IMG/VR virus record: IMGVR_UViG_3300048589_000017
Location: 1 to 42,517 of that record
Length of the DNA: 42,517 nt
Origin: a virus
Strand: one strand, 5' to 3'
A program made the translations under genes and the position numbers. This document shows positions 23,862 to 31,946 of this stretch, piece after piece; position 1 is the first letter of the stretch, and each line of letters opens with the position of its first letter. The notes under the pieces were generated by a model. It was not told where the DNA came from and did no database searches. It saw only the letters and a program-made list of their open reading frames with translations.

Positions 23862-23875
23862 ATTATATTATAGCA
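23862..23875 (-). promoter_or_regulatory. Promoter upstream of the tail chaperones
   Basis: TGCTATAATATAAT contains two overlapping TATAAT boxes (23867-23872 and 23862-23867), the first with an extended TGC. It directly follows the terminator stem, so chaperone and tape-measure expression is probably restarted here. Confidence 0.65.
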
Positions 23876-23881
23876 CACGAA

Positions 23882-23910
23882 AGCCCACCCGATTTGTAGT
23901 CAGGTGGGCT
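23882..23910 (-). terminator. Rho-independent-type terminator after the major tail protein
   Basis: AGCCCACC and GGTGGGCT pair (8 bp) around a 13-nt loop, followed on the minus strand by TTCGT. The T run is short but the stem is perfect and lies 15 nt past the tail-tube stop. Confidence 0.7.
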
Positions 23911-23925
23911 AACGTATTTGGCTTC

Positions 23926-24570
23926 TTAGACCCAAGTACGGTCAACGATCTTACCGTATGATCCAGAAACATCTTCGGGCAGAAGCCTGAAGTTTGTTTC
24001 GAACGCAGTCTGTTCATCTCTCTTTGCAGATAGTGTGACGGACTCAATCGAAAGAGCACGGTACGCAATGTACACCCGCTCAGTCTTGTTGGACACCGCA
24101 CAGTCTCCTGTACCAGCACCCACAGCAACGAGACCTCGCTCAACGGGGCACTCACCAATGTCACCAGCAGACAAGTCCAGGGTCTTTGGAGGCCCAGCAG
24201 TCAACTTGCTTGGGTTGTATGCAAGTGCGACCAAGAGGTTTTCCAGAGTTGCCTCTGCCATAGAAGTTTTCATTGAAACCTTCATTCCCTGCTTGTACAA
24301 CTTGGCAACGTCTAGAATCTGATCGACCATAACCTCTCCGAAGTCTGGTTCGAACGTGATTTCAAGACCGTTAGTTGTGTATCCTACATTGCGGAAGTCC
24401 TTGTCGTCGTTAAGGGTTTCCTTGTATGACTTGTTTCCTTCAAATGTCGGATATGCGTTGTCGTCACCAGTCAGCGATACCGCTGGGGTAGCAGACAATG
24501 GTGCGTCGGCAACAAACAGTGCTGCTGCGCCAACAATGATATTCTTCGAATCTCCACGTTTGTATGGCAT
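23926..24570 (-). CDS. Major tail (tube) protein, 214 aa
   Basis: The N-terminus MPYKRGDSKNIIVGAAALFVA and the pattern of beta segments are typical of siphovirus tail-tube subunits, which polymerise into the tail shaft. It lies between the tail terminator gene and the tail chaperones, as in lambda-like modules. Ribosome-binding site AGGTGA is 9 nt upstream. The gene has its own -10 box and is followed by a terminator, so it can be expressed at high level as an isolated unit. Confidence 0.85.
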   Translation of the reverse strand: MPYKRGDSKNIIVGAAALFVADAPLSATPAVSLTGDDNAYPTFEGNKSYKETLNDDKDFRNVGYTTNGLEITFEPDFGEVMVDQILDVAKLYKQGMKVSMKTSMAEATLENLLVALAYNPSKLTAGPPKTLDLSAGDIGECPVERGLVAVGAGTGDCAVSNKTERVYIAYRALSIESVTLSAKRDEQTAFETNFRLLPEDVSGSYGKIVDRTWV

Positions 24571-24625
24571 TTATTTTTCACCTACCTTCACTGAAAGTTG
24601 TTTGGCGGCGTTCCTCACATGTATC

Positions 24626-24631
24626 ATTATA
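24626..24631 (-). promoter_or_regulatory. -10 box upstream of the major tail protein
   Basis: TGTATAAT, with TATAAT at 24626-24631, about 55 nt before the ATG, leaving a leader of about 50 nt with a ribosome-binding site. Confidence 0.6.
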
Positions 24632-24639
24632 CACCCTAT

Positions 24640-25146
24640 TTAATCAAACTTCCCGGTTTTTGTCAGGTGGTACTGATATTCAATAACCATTGTCGATAAG
24701 TACTTCTGATTAACTGCAAAGTCCATACGGTTTTCGGCTGCCTGATCAACTTGCATCACTCTGAACCAATGAAAATATACCCCGGCGCTTGGGTGGTTTT
24801 GAGACAGCCATGCATTGACGTCCTGACCAGCAGCATCATGCCTGTCAAGTATTACTCCGATTGCATTTGACCAGGCCAGAACCTCAGTCGGGGTGCCTTT
24901 TACAACATACAGCAATTGGCTTTTGCGTACCACATACAGCGGACCTGATCTAAACCTTAACAACTGGTCATAGATCACATACGGTTTGGTTTGCCACGGC
25001 CAATCATCAGCGCGAGCGTCTGAAATGGGGAAGAATGGAACTATGTTTCCGTAATTGGACAATCCTGGGTCGAGTGACTTTAGGGAGTCCCACACATACT
25101 TATTAATATAGGTAGGTGGTACTGGCAGTACGTCTTTTAGGCTCAT
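24640..25146 (-). CDS. Tail terminator / completion protein, 168 aa
   Basis: Last gene of the connector cluster, immediately before the tail tube, where the tail terminator that caps the tube usually lies. The mixed alpha/beta sequence (PYVIYDQLLRFRSGPLYVVRK) fits the small terminator fold. The start overlaps the previous stop as ATGA (25143-25146). Assigned mainly by synteny. Confidence 0.7.
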   Translation of the reverse strand: MSLKDVLPVPPTYINKYVWDSLKSLDPGLSNYGNIVPFFPISDARADDWPWQTKPYVIYDQLLRFRSGPLYVVRKSQLLYVVKGTPTEVLAWSNAIGVILDRHDAAGQDVNAWLSQNHPSAGVYFHWFRVMQVDQAAENRMDFAVNQKYLSTMVIEYQYHLTKTGKFD

Positions 25147-25808
25147 ACCACTACTCCAACATCAGGAGATGTGATCCACTTATACCCCGCTGAAAATCCG
25201 GTTCCGAATCCACCACCGCGAGCGCCAGCAGGGAATGATGCAGCAAACTCATCTGCTGTGGCCAAGTCTGCCAACATTGCTATCAACAATGATTGTGATA
25301 GGTATTCAGTAAAGAACTTATTGGAGTACCGTGCCCAACTACCCACCGTTGCCGGTCCACCGGGGTGGGCAACGAACACATCGTTAGGTGTGAACACATC
25401 ATCCCAATGTAGGTAATTAACGTTCACCGGACTAATAGTAACACTCTGCCCAGACTCCATCACGTCTGCCTTGTTGTAGAAGGGAACCCGTGATCCATTG
25501 GGAATAGATGAAGACGATTGTGTTTCACCAGTAATGATGATGGTGTTGCCACCTACTGTAAAGTCATATTCGAATAGACGTGCCCCCGCGCTGCCTGTCT
25601 GATACCACTCATAAACGTGGTGGAGTGCCGCGTGGTTACCACCAGCCATAGCATCCATCCACAGACCCATTGCTTCAGTGATTACCTGACCCATTTTAGT
25701 CAACAGCACCGGAAGTCCATCTTCTCCACCGGCAATGAAGCCAGCACAGTATTCTGCGGTACTCTTGAGCACCATCTCTAGGTCAGATGTATCAATTAAA
25801 AGAGTCAT
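25143..25808 (-). CDS. HK97 gp10-like neck protein, 221 aa
   Basis: It lies between the head-closure and tail-terminator genes, the position of HK97 gp10-type neck proteins. The N-terminus is helical (MVLKSTAEYCAGFIAGG), the middle beta (FTVGGNTIIITGETQSSS), and the C-terminus Gly-rich (GARGGGFGTGFSAGY). ATGA overlap links it to the previous gene. No motif is decisive. Confidence 0.65.
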   Translation of the reverse strand: MTLLIDTSDLEMVLKSTAEYCAGFIAGGEDGLPVLLTKMGQVITEAMGLWMDAMAGGNHAALHHVYEWYQTGSAGARLFEYDFTVGGNTIIITGETQSSSSIPNGSRVPFYNKADVMESGQSVTISPVNVNYLHWDDVFTPNDVFVAHPGGPATVGSWARYSNKFFTEYLSQSLLIAMLADLATADEFAASFPAGARGGGFGTGFSAGYKWITSPDVGVVV

Positions 25809-26227
25809 GTTGCCACCTGCTCGTCCGCTCTGTTGAGAACAATCTTAATGTAGTCCACCTTACCGAATGGGTCAATGTGTGGTGAATACCCCATCACTTC
25901 ATACATTGTGCTGTCCCCTGCGCGGTCACCAGCAGTTTCCGTGAATGCTGACTCTCCACATGAAGACCTGATATTGGTAATCAACACGTCCGTTAGCGCA
26001 TGCATTTCACCGAATGAATCAATACGCACGTCTTCGGTAACTTGGGCATTGATTTGATCGAGAATCCTCATGCGTTGTTCGGGAAAGACGTTTTGATCTT
26101 TATAGTTTGTATTGGAGGCCACTCTGCATGGGATGGTTCGGTCGTATGTCCACACAACCTCCAACTCTCCGTAATCATTTTGCAACGCTGTCGAGTATCC
26201 AATATCCATCAGTGTTGGATAGAACAT
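25805..26227 (-). CDS. Head closure (stopper) protein, 140 aa
   Basis: A small beta-rich protein (ELEVVWTYDRTIPCRVAS, VDYIKIVLNRADEQ) directly after the adaptor gene. In siphoviruses the stopper that seals the portal after packaging is encoded here. The start follows the adaptor stop by 1 nt, and its stop overlaps the next start (ATGA). Assigned by size, fold type and order. Confidence 0.7.
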   Translation of the reverse strand: MFYPTLMDIGYSTALQNDYGELEVVWTYDRTIPCRVASNTNYKDQNVFPEQRMRILDQINAQVTEDVRIDSFGEMHALTDVLITNIRSSCGESAFTETAGDRAGDSTMYEVMGYSPHIDPFGKVDYIKIVLNRADEQVAT

Positions 26228-26228
26228 T

Positions 26229-27095
26229 TTACAACACTCCTATGTTATTGAAAATAGTGCGTCCCCAATAACGCTTGAGTGTTTGGTCAACAAGTAAATC
26301 TCCGGTACCGGCAAATGCACGCCGATCAAAGTCAGTGCGATACTCGTCGGTTTCATACTTCACAATGTACCTCTGCAAGTAGTTAGGAGTGCCACATGCC
26401 AACTCATTGATCATACGCTTAACGCATGTTTTTATGTCAGTAGGGACTACCGGATACCCAACCTCAGCGACAACTGTGTATACGTAATCCCCTCCGAATT
26501 GTGAGCCGTAATACACGTTGTAGTGGGTGTCAGATGATCCAGTAGGTATTCTGAGCGGGGAACCTTCAAGTATGTCCTCGGTAGATGCTACCTTTACGTA
26601 CAGTCCGTTATCAGATAGTACATAGTCATAGATGTTATCATTACCATCAAATACTACCTGGCCATTTTCGGCAATCGAGATGAGTTTACGTACATTGTAT
26701 CCAAGTGGAAGCACGTCCGATCCCGTTCCCATGCGTTCAAACGTTTGCTTGTAGTAGTAGAACCCGCCGACAATATTGTCAATAGCCAGCCGTGCAATCT
26801 TTTCATACTCGCTATACGTAGCAAAGTCTTTGTCTGGGTATTCTTTGGCAACGTCGATGTATGGCCTTGCTACCCGTAGCGTGTCTTCAACGACTACCCC
26901 GGTGTCTTTGACCACTAAGGAATATTCGCCGTCGTACTTTTCGTGCGTTTCTGGAATCTCAACAGATACTGCGGAATTCCCATCAGATAGGTGAGTCTCT
27001 GTAGCATCACAAAACTCTACGGTATACGTAGTGTTTGGCAATGGGACTTCGATGTCAAATGATAGCGGGTATGGGGGGAGTCGTCTAATATCCAT
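26229..27095 (-). CDS. Head-tail adaptor with an extra N-terminal beta domain, 288 aa
   Basis: The C-terminal two thirds look like a helical gp15/gp6-type adaptor (YEKIARLAIDNIVGGFYYYKQ, KTCVKRMINELACG...). The first 80 residues are a beta domain (FDIEVPLPNTTYTVEFCD) resembling an Ig-like decoration, making the protein about twice the length of plain adaptors. The start overlaps the previous stop (TAATG). The adaptor binds the portal and receives the stopper in the neck. Confidence 0.65.
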   Translation of the reverse strand: MDIRRLPPYPLSFDIEVPLPNTTYTVEFCDATETHLSDGNSAVSVEIPETHEKYDGEYSLVVKDTGVVVEDTLRVARPYIDVAKEYPDKDFATYSEYEKIARLAIDNIVGGFYYYKQTFERMGTGSDVLPLGYNVRKLISIAENGQVVFDGNDNIYDYVLSDNGLYVKVASTEDILEGSPLRIPTGSSDTHYNVYYGSQFGGDYVYTVVAEVGYPVVPTDIKTCVKRMINELACGTPNYLQRYIVKYETDEYRTDFDRRAFAGTGDLLVDQTLKRYWGRTIFNNIGVL

Positions 27096-27622
27096 TATAG
27101 ATTAAAGTGCAGTCGTACTTCGTCGGCAGTTGCCTCTCGCACCCCACGAATTGTCAACCACTTCTCTGCTTCCTCCTTTGATACAAAGTTGTATCCTCGT
27201 TTCAATTGGCCTACTCCATCCCATGAAACGTTCCTCTTACAGTATACCGCAATTTTCTCTGGTGTTCCCTCGGCTTTGCGCTGTGCCCTGCGTCGTCTGC
27301 GACTATGACTAGGCATCTTTTCAAATTCATCTGGTGGCAATACCTTCCTCCATTGCTCATCTATCATTTCGCCTTTAGCCGCACGGTAGTCGTGACTCTC
27401 TTTTGCGCTAGGGGTTCCTGTCTTTGGCCCACCGACCACCTGCACCAACGGCAGTATATCGGGGATTTCATAACCCTCTCCAACCTCAGAGACGATTGCT
27501 CTGCATATCTCAAGTTTACGCATCGTATTCTTAAATGGAACATTGTTGTGTTTAGCAATGCTCTGCAACTGCGGCTTACTATATAAATCGTACAGTTTAT
27601 GTACGGGGTCGTCGTATTTCAT
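27095..27622 (-). CDS. Putative capsid-associated protein with SAP-like N-terminus, leaderless
   Basis: 175 residues. The N-terminus (LYSKPQLQSIAKHNNVPFKNTM) resembles a SAP/LEM-type helix-turn-helix; the middle is very basic (HSRRRRRAQRKAEG); the C-terminus (KEEAEKWLTIRGVREATADEV) resembles small neck proteins. Could bind packaged DNA or the connector. The ATG follows TATAAT by 6 nt with no ribosome-binding site, so the mRNA is probably leaderless. It starts the connector operon just past the capsid terminator. Confidence 0.65.
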   Translation of the reverse strand: MKYDDPVHKLYDLYSKPQLQSIAKHNNVPFKNTMRKLEICRAIVSEVGEGYEIPDILPLVQVVGGPKTGTPSAKESHDYRAAKGEMIDEQWRKVLPPDEFEKMPSHSRRRRRAQRKAEGTPEKIAVYCKRNVSWDGVGQLKRGYNFVSKEEAEKWLTIRGVREATADEVRLHFNL

Positions 27623-27628
27623 ATTTCT

Positions 27629-27634
27629 ATTATA
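27629..27634 (-). promoter_or_regulatory. -10 box of a leaderless gene (start 27622)
   Basis: TGATATAAT, with TATAAT ending 6 nt before the ATG. It sits right after the T-rich tail of the major-capsid terminator. Confidence 0.75.
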
Positions 27635-27646
27635 TCAAACGAAAGA

Positions 27647-27668
27647 AGGGAGGCCCGAAGACCTCCCT
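27647..27668 (-). terminator. Terminator after the major capsid gene
   Basis: On the minus strand AGGGAGGTC-TTCG-GGCCTCCCT forms a 9-bp stem with a very stable TTCG tetraloop, followed by TTCTTTCGTTT. It is the best rho-independent terminator in the window and isolates capsid expression from the connector genes. Confidence 0.88.
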
Positions 27669-27695
27669 CCAATCATGCCTGTTAAGGCGTACCCG

Positions 27696-28754
27696 TTAGT
27701 ACGGGTTTGCTGCTGCGTCTGCGAACGCCACGGCGTCCAATTCCTCCCAAGCAACTCCGAAACGAACGAATACTGTGTACTCAATCGTATCTTTCTTAGG
27801 CTTGAACTCCCGGTGGACGGTTACGTCGCGCTGGAATCCCCAAATACGGTTCTGTGGGAACGTCAACTCAACGTAGTCGTCTGGGAAGTATGGAACCTCC
27901 ATAACGTCAACACCAAGGGCACGGGTCTGTCGCGCTCCACCTACAGTCTGATCGTTTCCGTTCAACCAAGTGTTACGGAACTGCTCTGTGTAGATCGAGT
28001 CGGCAATCGTACCATTGTGCTTGACGATACCGGCAAACGTGTCTGTGCTAGCATAGAACTTCAGCCCAGTCTTGAGAGCGCGGTACTTACGCGGCAAAGC
28101 ATGAATTACCTTCTCAAGAACCTCTGGCTTCCATTCGTTGTTAGTAACAGTCACCACGGCTTCGTGTGCATCGCTACCAGCGACAACCTGATTTACAAAT
28201 CCATTCATGATTGACAAGAATGGAGCGGTAGAGCCGTCACCGTTGATTGCCAAATCCTCAAGGTCATTAGCAAAAGCGTTGGTCATTAGACGGACCAAGT
28301 GGTCTTCTAATGCTGCGCCCTCGATGTTGTCCTCAAGAGACTCGGTGGAAACTTCCCAATCAAGACGAATCTTATTTGTGGTAAGTTCAATCTTAGTGAA
28401 AACTGCGTTAGCGTTCTGGTATTCTCCGTCAGCCTGTTTCGCTGCGCGGATTACCCTTTCACCAACGTTAACCTTATCTAGTTCCATTGTGTTTGCACGC
28501 ATGGTCACCTTGCGACCGTCGTTGGCAAGCACAGTTGCGTCCCAGATGTAGTCAATAAAGCGACGAGACTGCTCAGGCTGGAGAATACCACCAGGGTCAC
28601 CAGTGGGATTTACGGCATTTGGGCCAGTGGTTACACCGCTAAGACCTCCTGGTACGTTACCAAGGACGCCAGCAGCGGGATTACTTACACCACCGATACC
28701 ACCCGATGCAAACGAACCTGCCTCGGCTGACTTTTCAATGATTTCTTCCGACAT
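27696..28754 (-). CDS. Major capsid protein (HK97 fold), 352 aa
   Basis: After a Gly/Pro-rich N-terminal extension (to about residue 60) the sequence shows the helix and E-loop pattern of HK97-like capsid proteins (VGERVIRAAKQADGEYQN, LRLDWEVSTESLEDN-type P-domain helix, VHREFKPKKDTIEYTVFVRFG near the end). It directly follows the protease/scaffold gene, and AGGAGGTGA upstream is a near-perfect ribosome-binding site, fitting the most abundant virion protein. A strong terminator follows. The Gly-rich arm may be removed at maturation. Confidence 0.92.
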   Translation of the reverse strand: MSEEIIEKSAEAGSFASGGIGGVSNPAAGVLGNVPGGLSGVTTGPNAVNPTGDPGGILQPEQSRRFIDYIWDATVLANDGRKVTMRANTMELDKVNVGERVIRAAKQADGEYQNANAVFTKIELTTNKIRLDWEVSTESLEDNIEGAALEDHLVRLMTNAFANDLEDLAINGDGSTAPFLSIMNGFVNQVVAGSDAHEAVVTVTNNEWKPEVLEKVIHALPRKYRALKTGLKFYASTDTFAGIVKHNGTIADSIYTEQFRNTWLNGNDQTVGGARQTRALGVDVMEVPYFPDDYVELTFPQNRIWGFQRDVTVHREFKPKKDTIEYTVFVRFGVAWEELDAVAFADAAANPY

Positions 28755-28795
28755 TTTTTATTTTCACCTCCTAGTGAATATTCTCTATTGTGTTT

Positions 28796-29260
28796 CTATA
28801 GTTCGGATACTGTGAGGAACGATCCTCCCCATAGAGATTTGGTCTTTTGGACCTTTTCCTGAGCGACCTCGCCAAGATCGCCAGACTTGCGGAAAGCGGT
28901 TGTGTCTTCAACTTTATCAACTCGCTCACCAAACTCTTCTACAGTTTCGGAAGTTTTCGTTACCTGAGTTTCAATGGAATCCATGCGCTCAGCAACTGAC
29001 TTCTCGATACCCTGAACCTTCTCGGTCAACGCATTTAGCGTATCTACCATTGACTCAAGTGCCTTAATGACAAGATCGCTGACTTTATCGTCAACTTCTG
29101 CTGCCTCTTCGACTTCATCAGCCTTGACAACTTCCTCTACCGGCTCTGTAACCGCTGGCTCTTCAACCGCCTCAGACTTCTCAACCTCTGGTTGCTCAAC
29201 TGTTTCTTCAACCAATTCGGTCTTTTCAACTTCCGTTGTAGTGTCGTCTTGTTCTGCCAT
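28796..29260 (-). CDS. Nested scaffold protein from an internal start, 154 aa
   Basis: In frame with the protease gene, an ATG at 29260 (MAEQDDTTTEVEK) has AAAGGAGG 8 nt upstream, stronger than the start signal of the protease itself. The product is very acidic, then forms a long coiled coil (VSDLVIKALESMVDTLNAL onward), typical of HK97-type scaffold domains. This repeats the lambda C/Nu3 arrangement, where scaffold is made in excess from inside the protease gene. Translation from this site is inferred. Confidence 0.7.
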   Translation of the reverse strand: MAEQDDTTTEVEKTELVEETVEQPEVEKSEAVEEPAVTEPVEEVVKADEVEEAAEVDDKVSDLVIKALESMVDTLNALTEKVQGIEKSVAERMDSIETQVTKTSETVEEFGERVDKVEDTTAFRKSGDLGEVAQEKVQKTKSLWGGSFLTVSEL

Positions 29261-30001
29261 ACTATTCGCCTCCTTTACTGTTTCTGGCTTCATATATGTG
29301 GAAACCATATCATTAATAATACCAGCCTTTTCAGAGTCTTTTGACTCGACATAGCCGACATCATGCATTTGCTTGTGACACACCGGACAATTAATCAACT
29401 CTTCTTTGGAGACCTTCACTACGTGGTCTGCTCTACATACAAAGACGGTTTCTAAATCACCTTTAATCTCCATACCCTCCATTACCTCGCCCACCTTCTG
29501 CACCAACGTAACGTTGGCCAATGGGTTAGCAGGTGTGTCTACTAGGGAAAGTTCTACCATTTCGTATTCATCTACGATTCTTACCAGTGCATCAAGGTCT
29601 TCATCAAAGACAGAGTGGGTTTCATTGAGTTTACCACCGATTGAAAAGCCGGATAGGGTTCCGTCAAGTACTTTCTCCCATGTGTCCTGTGCCCCACGAG
29701 ATACGTAGGCACTCACAAACACTCCACTGTACACTTTATTAGTTGCTTCATCATAGACCGATTCTGGTTTGAAAGAAATCATGCGACCAACAGCCTTTTT
29801 AGGGTCGTGTTGCTCACGAATATTGCCACGGAAATTCTGAAAAGCCTTGATACTGGCTTCTAGGGGAACGATATCGCTTTGCTTGTCTAGATTGTCAAGC
29901 GTGGCAAAACCATGCACTGTACGTCGTTCGATATCAACTTTGCTGACCGGCAGAGACAGACGTAGTTCGTCGTCTTCTACGGAATAATTAGTCTCGTACA
30001 A
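28796..30001 (-). CDS. Prohead protease fused to scaffold, 401 aa
   Basis: Residues 10-165 form a U35/S78-type maturation protease: H65 in REQHDPKKAVG, S120 in GTLSGFSIGG, and an acidic residue near E150 (VELSLVDTPANP). Residues 186-210 hold a Cys/His cluster (C189, H193, C205, C208, H209) that could bind zinc, an unusual insert. From residue 248 the protein is the acidic coiled-coil scaffold. The start is a TTG at 30001 with GGGAGG 5 nt upstream and a TATAAT close by. It cleaves scaffold and capsid arms during head maturation. Confidence 0.88.
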   Translation of the reverse strand: MYETNYSVEDDELRLSLPVSKVDIERRTVHGFATLDNLDKQSDIVPLEASIKAFQNFRGNIREQHDPKKAVGRMISFKPESVYDEATNKVYSGVFVSAYVSRGAQDTWEKVLDGTLSGFSIGGKLNETHSVFDEDLDALVRIVDEYEMVELSLVDTPANPLANVTLVQKVGEVMEGMEIKGDLETVFVCRADHVVKVSKEELINCPVCHKQMHDVGYVESKDSEKAGIINDMVSTYMKPETVKEANSMAEQDDTTTEVEKTELVEETVEQPEVEKSEAVEEPAVTEPVEEVVKADEVEEAAEVDDKVSDLVIKALESMVDTLNALTEKVQGIEKSVAERMDSIETQVTKTSETVEEFGERVDKVEDTTAFRKSGDLGEVAQEKVQKTKSLWGGSFLTVSEL

Positions 30002-30018
30002 GCGTTCCTCCCAGGAAC

Positions 30019-30024
30019 ATTATA
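30019..30024 (-). promoter_or_regulatory. -10 box before the protease gene
   Basis: TGGTATAAT, with TATAAT at 30019-30024 and a leader of about 10 nt carrying GGGAGG before the TTG start. The -35 region is poor. Confidence 0.6.
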
Positions 30025-30037
30025 CCATAGTATTTTG

Positions 30038-31588
30038 TCATTTTGGGCCGCTGCCCTGTGGGTTCCTTCCGGCTACTGTAGTGGGGGAGTCAGACGAGTT
30101 ATTTTCCCTATCAATTGCACGAGAATCATCCCCCCGCGCTTGATTTGCAGCATCAGCATTTTGCCTGGCAGTCAATTCAATGACCTCATCCCCACCTGGA
30201 ATTGGTGGTTTACCAACTTTCTCACGCACCTCATTGGGAGTGAATACCTTGTTGCGCAGATACTTCTCATCAATTTGCGCCTGAGCAAGTTCGTCCGTCA
30301 ACGTTAGTTCATTGAGTTTGAGTACCAATACGTCGGTGAATTCTTTGACCACCTTGTTGAGCATCTTCTCTATTTGGCGCTGCCGTGGTCTGGCTACCTG
30401 CTCTTTGAACGTTCTATCGCTAGCCAGCGCCTCTGCCGCGCCACCTTCAGACATACCAATCTTAGACAATGGAACTTGGTGTGCTGTCAGAATGTCGTTT
30501 CTGTTTTGCCTGTGATACTTTTCAAACGACCCTTCTTGCACACCGTTCTCAACGGCCTCCATCTTGAATTCCACTTTAGTTTGTTCATTATCTGGCGGAA
30601 GCGGAATATACAGTGTTCGGTGATTAGTACCACGCAAATCAGTTTGAAGGAACCTAAACAACTTCTCTTCAGACTGCGGATCGAGTTGAGCACCCTTAAC
30701 AGTAATGATATATCGCGGCACCGCTTTGTTTTGAAAGAAGTCGATATTATACTGATTAGCGTACTGATCGCCAACTATTGCTTGCCCAGCGGCAATGGTG
30801 TCAGGTACTCCGTAGTACGTATTCAGTGGAGAATACAGTTTGAAATGGATGATTTCATTGGGATTCTGGTCATTTGTTACCGGATTCGGAGCATCGTCTT
30901 GAAAGTTACGGAAGAATACTACTTGCCTTCCTATGATTTGGCAATATCCATCGCGTAATCTACGCACTCTCATAGTCAGTGATGGAATGTGCCCAACATA
31001 ACCAATGGTTCCATTTGACTTCCGGCCAATTTCAAGGTATCCATTACCTGTGGCTTCTGTGTCTGTAATGACCTTTTCAAGAATAGTCATTAGCGTTTCA
31101 GAGTCATTGAAGTCATCGAATAGCGAGTCCATGCCCACCTTAAGGCGTTCGATCTTCTTGCGTGCGGCCTGACGCTGCTTATCAGTTTCTTTAGCATCTA
31201 CTTTTGATACTGCATCAGCAGACAACTCCCAATGGTACCCTAGACCAACCATATTTGCTACTTTAGTGTCTACAGCCGCATGGTTAGCAAACGACGTTTC
31301 ATAATATCGTGCAAGTTCATCAAGGCTATATGGTGGGGTGATAACGTCCAACATGCCGTATGCCGTAATATATGATTGCTCAGTAGTAATGGCAGTGGAG
31401 CCGTCTCGCTTTTCAAGTCTAGTAGCACGACGCTTAAAGTTTGGTGACAGACCAGTTAGATCGTCTTTGATATCAGACCATTTAGTCATGAATACATCAT
31501 GAGTTTTAGCGGCTTCTTTTACTTCATTACCCGCCTTGACTCCTGAAACGACATAACTGCCGTCTTCATCTACCCACCAATTACTCAC
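30038..31588 (-). CDS. Portal protein, 516 aa
   Basis: Length and motifs fit siphovirus portals: ALGYHWELSA-like entry region (VANMVGLGYHWELSADA), the wing segment EATGNGYLEIGRKSNG, NEIIHFKLYSPLNTYYGVPD, and a C-terminal helix with FTPNEVREKVGKPPIPGGDE. Twelve copies form the DNA channel at the capsid vertex and bind the terminase. The start is a GTG overlapping the previous stop (GAGTGAGT). The terminase itself is not in the window. Confidence 0.92.
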   Translation of the reverse strand: MSNWWVDEDGSYVVSGVKAGNEVKEAAKTHDVFMTKWSDIKDDLTGLSPNFKRRATRLEKRDGSTAITTEQSYITAYGMLDVITPPYSLDELARYYETSFANHAAVDTKVANMVGLGYHWELSADAVSKVDAKETDKQRQAARKKIERLKVGMDSLFDDFNDSETLMTILEKVITDTEATGNGYLEIGRKSNGTIGYVGHIPSLTMRVRRLRDGYCQIIGRQVVFFRNFQDDAPNPVTNDQNPNEIIHFKLYSPLNTYYGVPDTIAAGQAIVGDQYANQYNIDFFQNKAVPRYIITVKGAQLDPQSEEKLFRFLQTDLRGTNHRTLYIPLPPDNEQTKVEFKMEAVENGVQEGSFEKYHRQNRNDILTAHQVPLSKIGMSEGGAAEALASDRTFKEQVARPRQRQIEKMLNKVVKEFTDVLVLKLNELTLTDELAQAQIDEKYLRNKVFTPNEVREKVGKPPIPGGDEVIELTARQNADAANQARGDDSRAIDRENNSSDSPTTVAGRNPQGSGPK

Positions 31589-31929
31589 TCGGCGTCACCA
31601 TACTGGGCTGCCCCGCGCTTTGCGTCCATGACAGCCCCAACATCATTGAGAGAAGGAATGTAGCCTTGCTTTAGTCGATCAACTTGCTCGGAGTACTCTT
31701 CATCGGTGGCACGCGCTCCACCGGCCAGGAAGTATGGGTTGCCCTCAGGCTGTCCGTAGTACGCAGCGGCTTGACTAATCAAAGTCATCTTTGAAATGTC
31801 GCCACGCAATGACTGCACATTCAAATAGTTACCATCGTCATCTTTGAAAAACTTGCCGTCTGGCTTTTTCCATAGATACAATCCATAATCTGCATCGTTT
31901 TCAACTCTTTGTACACGCACTTTACCCAT
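31585..31929 (-). CDS. Small head-associated hypothetical protein, 114 aa, leaderless
   Basis: The start at 31929 (MGKVRVQRVENDADYGLYLW) is set by a TACAAT box ending 6 nt upstream; a longer frame from 31977 would begin inside the preceding gene. The sequence has a beta N-terminus and a helical C-terminus (EEYSEQVDRLKQGYIPSL). Its stop overlaps the portal start, so it is a head-module gene, perhaps a portal partner. No family recognised. Confidence 0.7.
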   Translation of the reverse strand: MGKVRVQRVENDADYGLYLWKKPDGKFFKDDDGNYLNVQSLRGDISKMTLISQAAAYYGQPEGNPYFLAGGARATDEEYSEQVDRLKQGYIPSLNDVGAVMDAKRGAAQYGDAE

Positions 31930-31935
31930 GAGCCA

Positions 31936-31941
31936 ATTGTA
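31936..31941 (-). promoter_or_regulatory. -10 box of a leaderless gene (start 31929)
   Basis: TGGTACAAT, with TACAAT ending 6 nt before the ATG; the box overlaps the gap before the stop of the large gene at 31947. Confidence 0.7.
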
Positions 31942-31946
31942 CCATA

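Noticed and set aside
30038-30080. GC-rich stem at the end of the portal gene as a terminator.
   Set aside because: It lies within the last codons and is followed by AAAA, not T residues.
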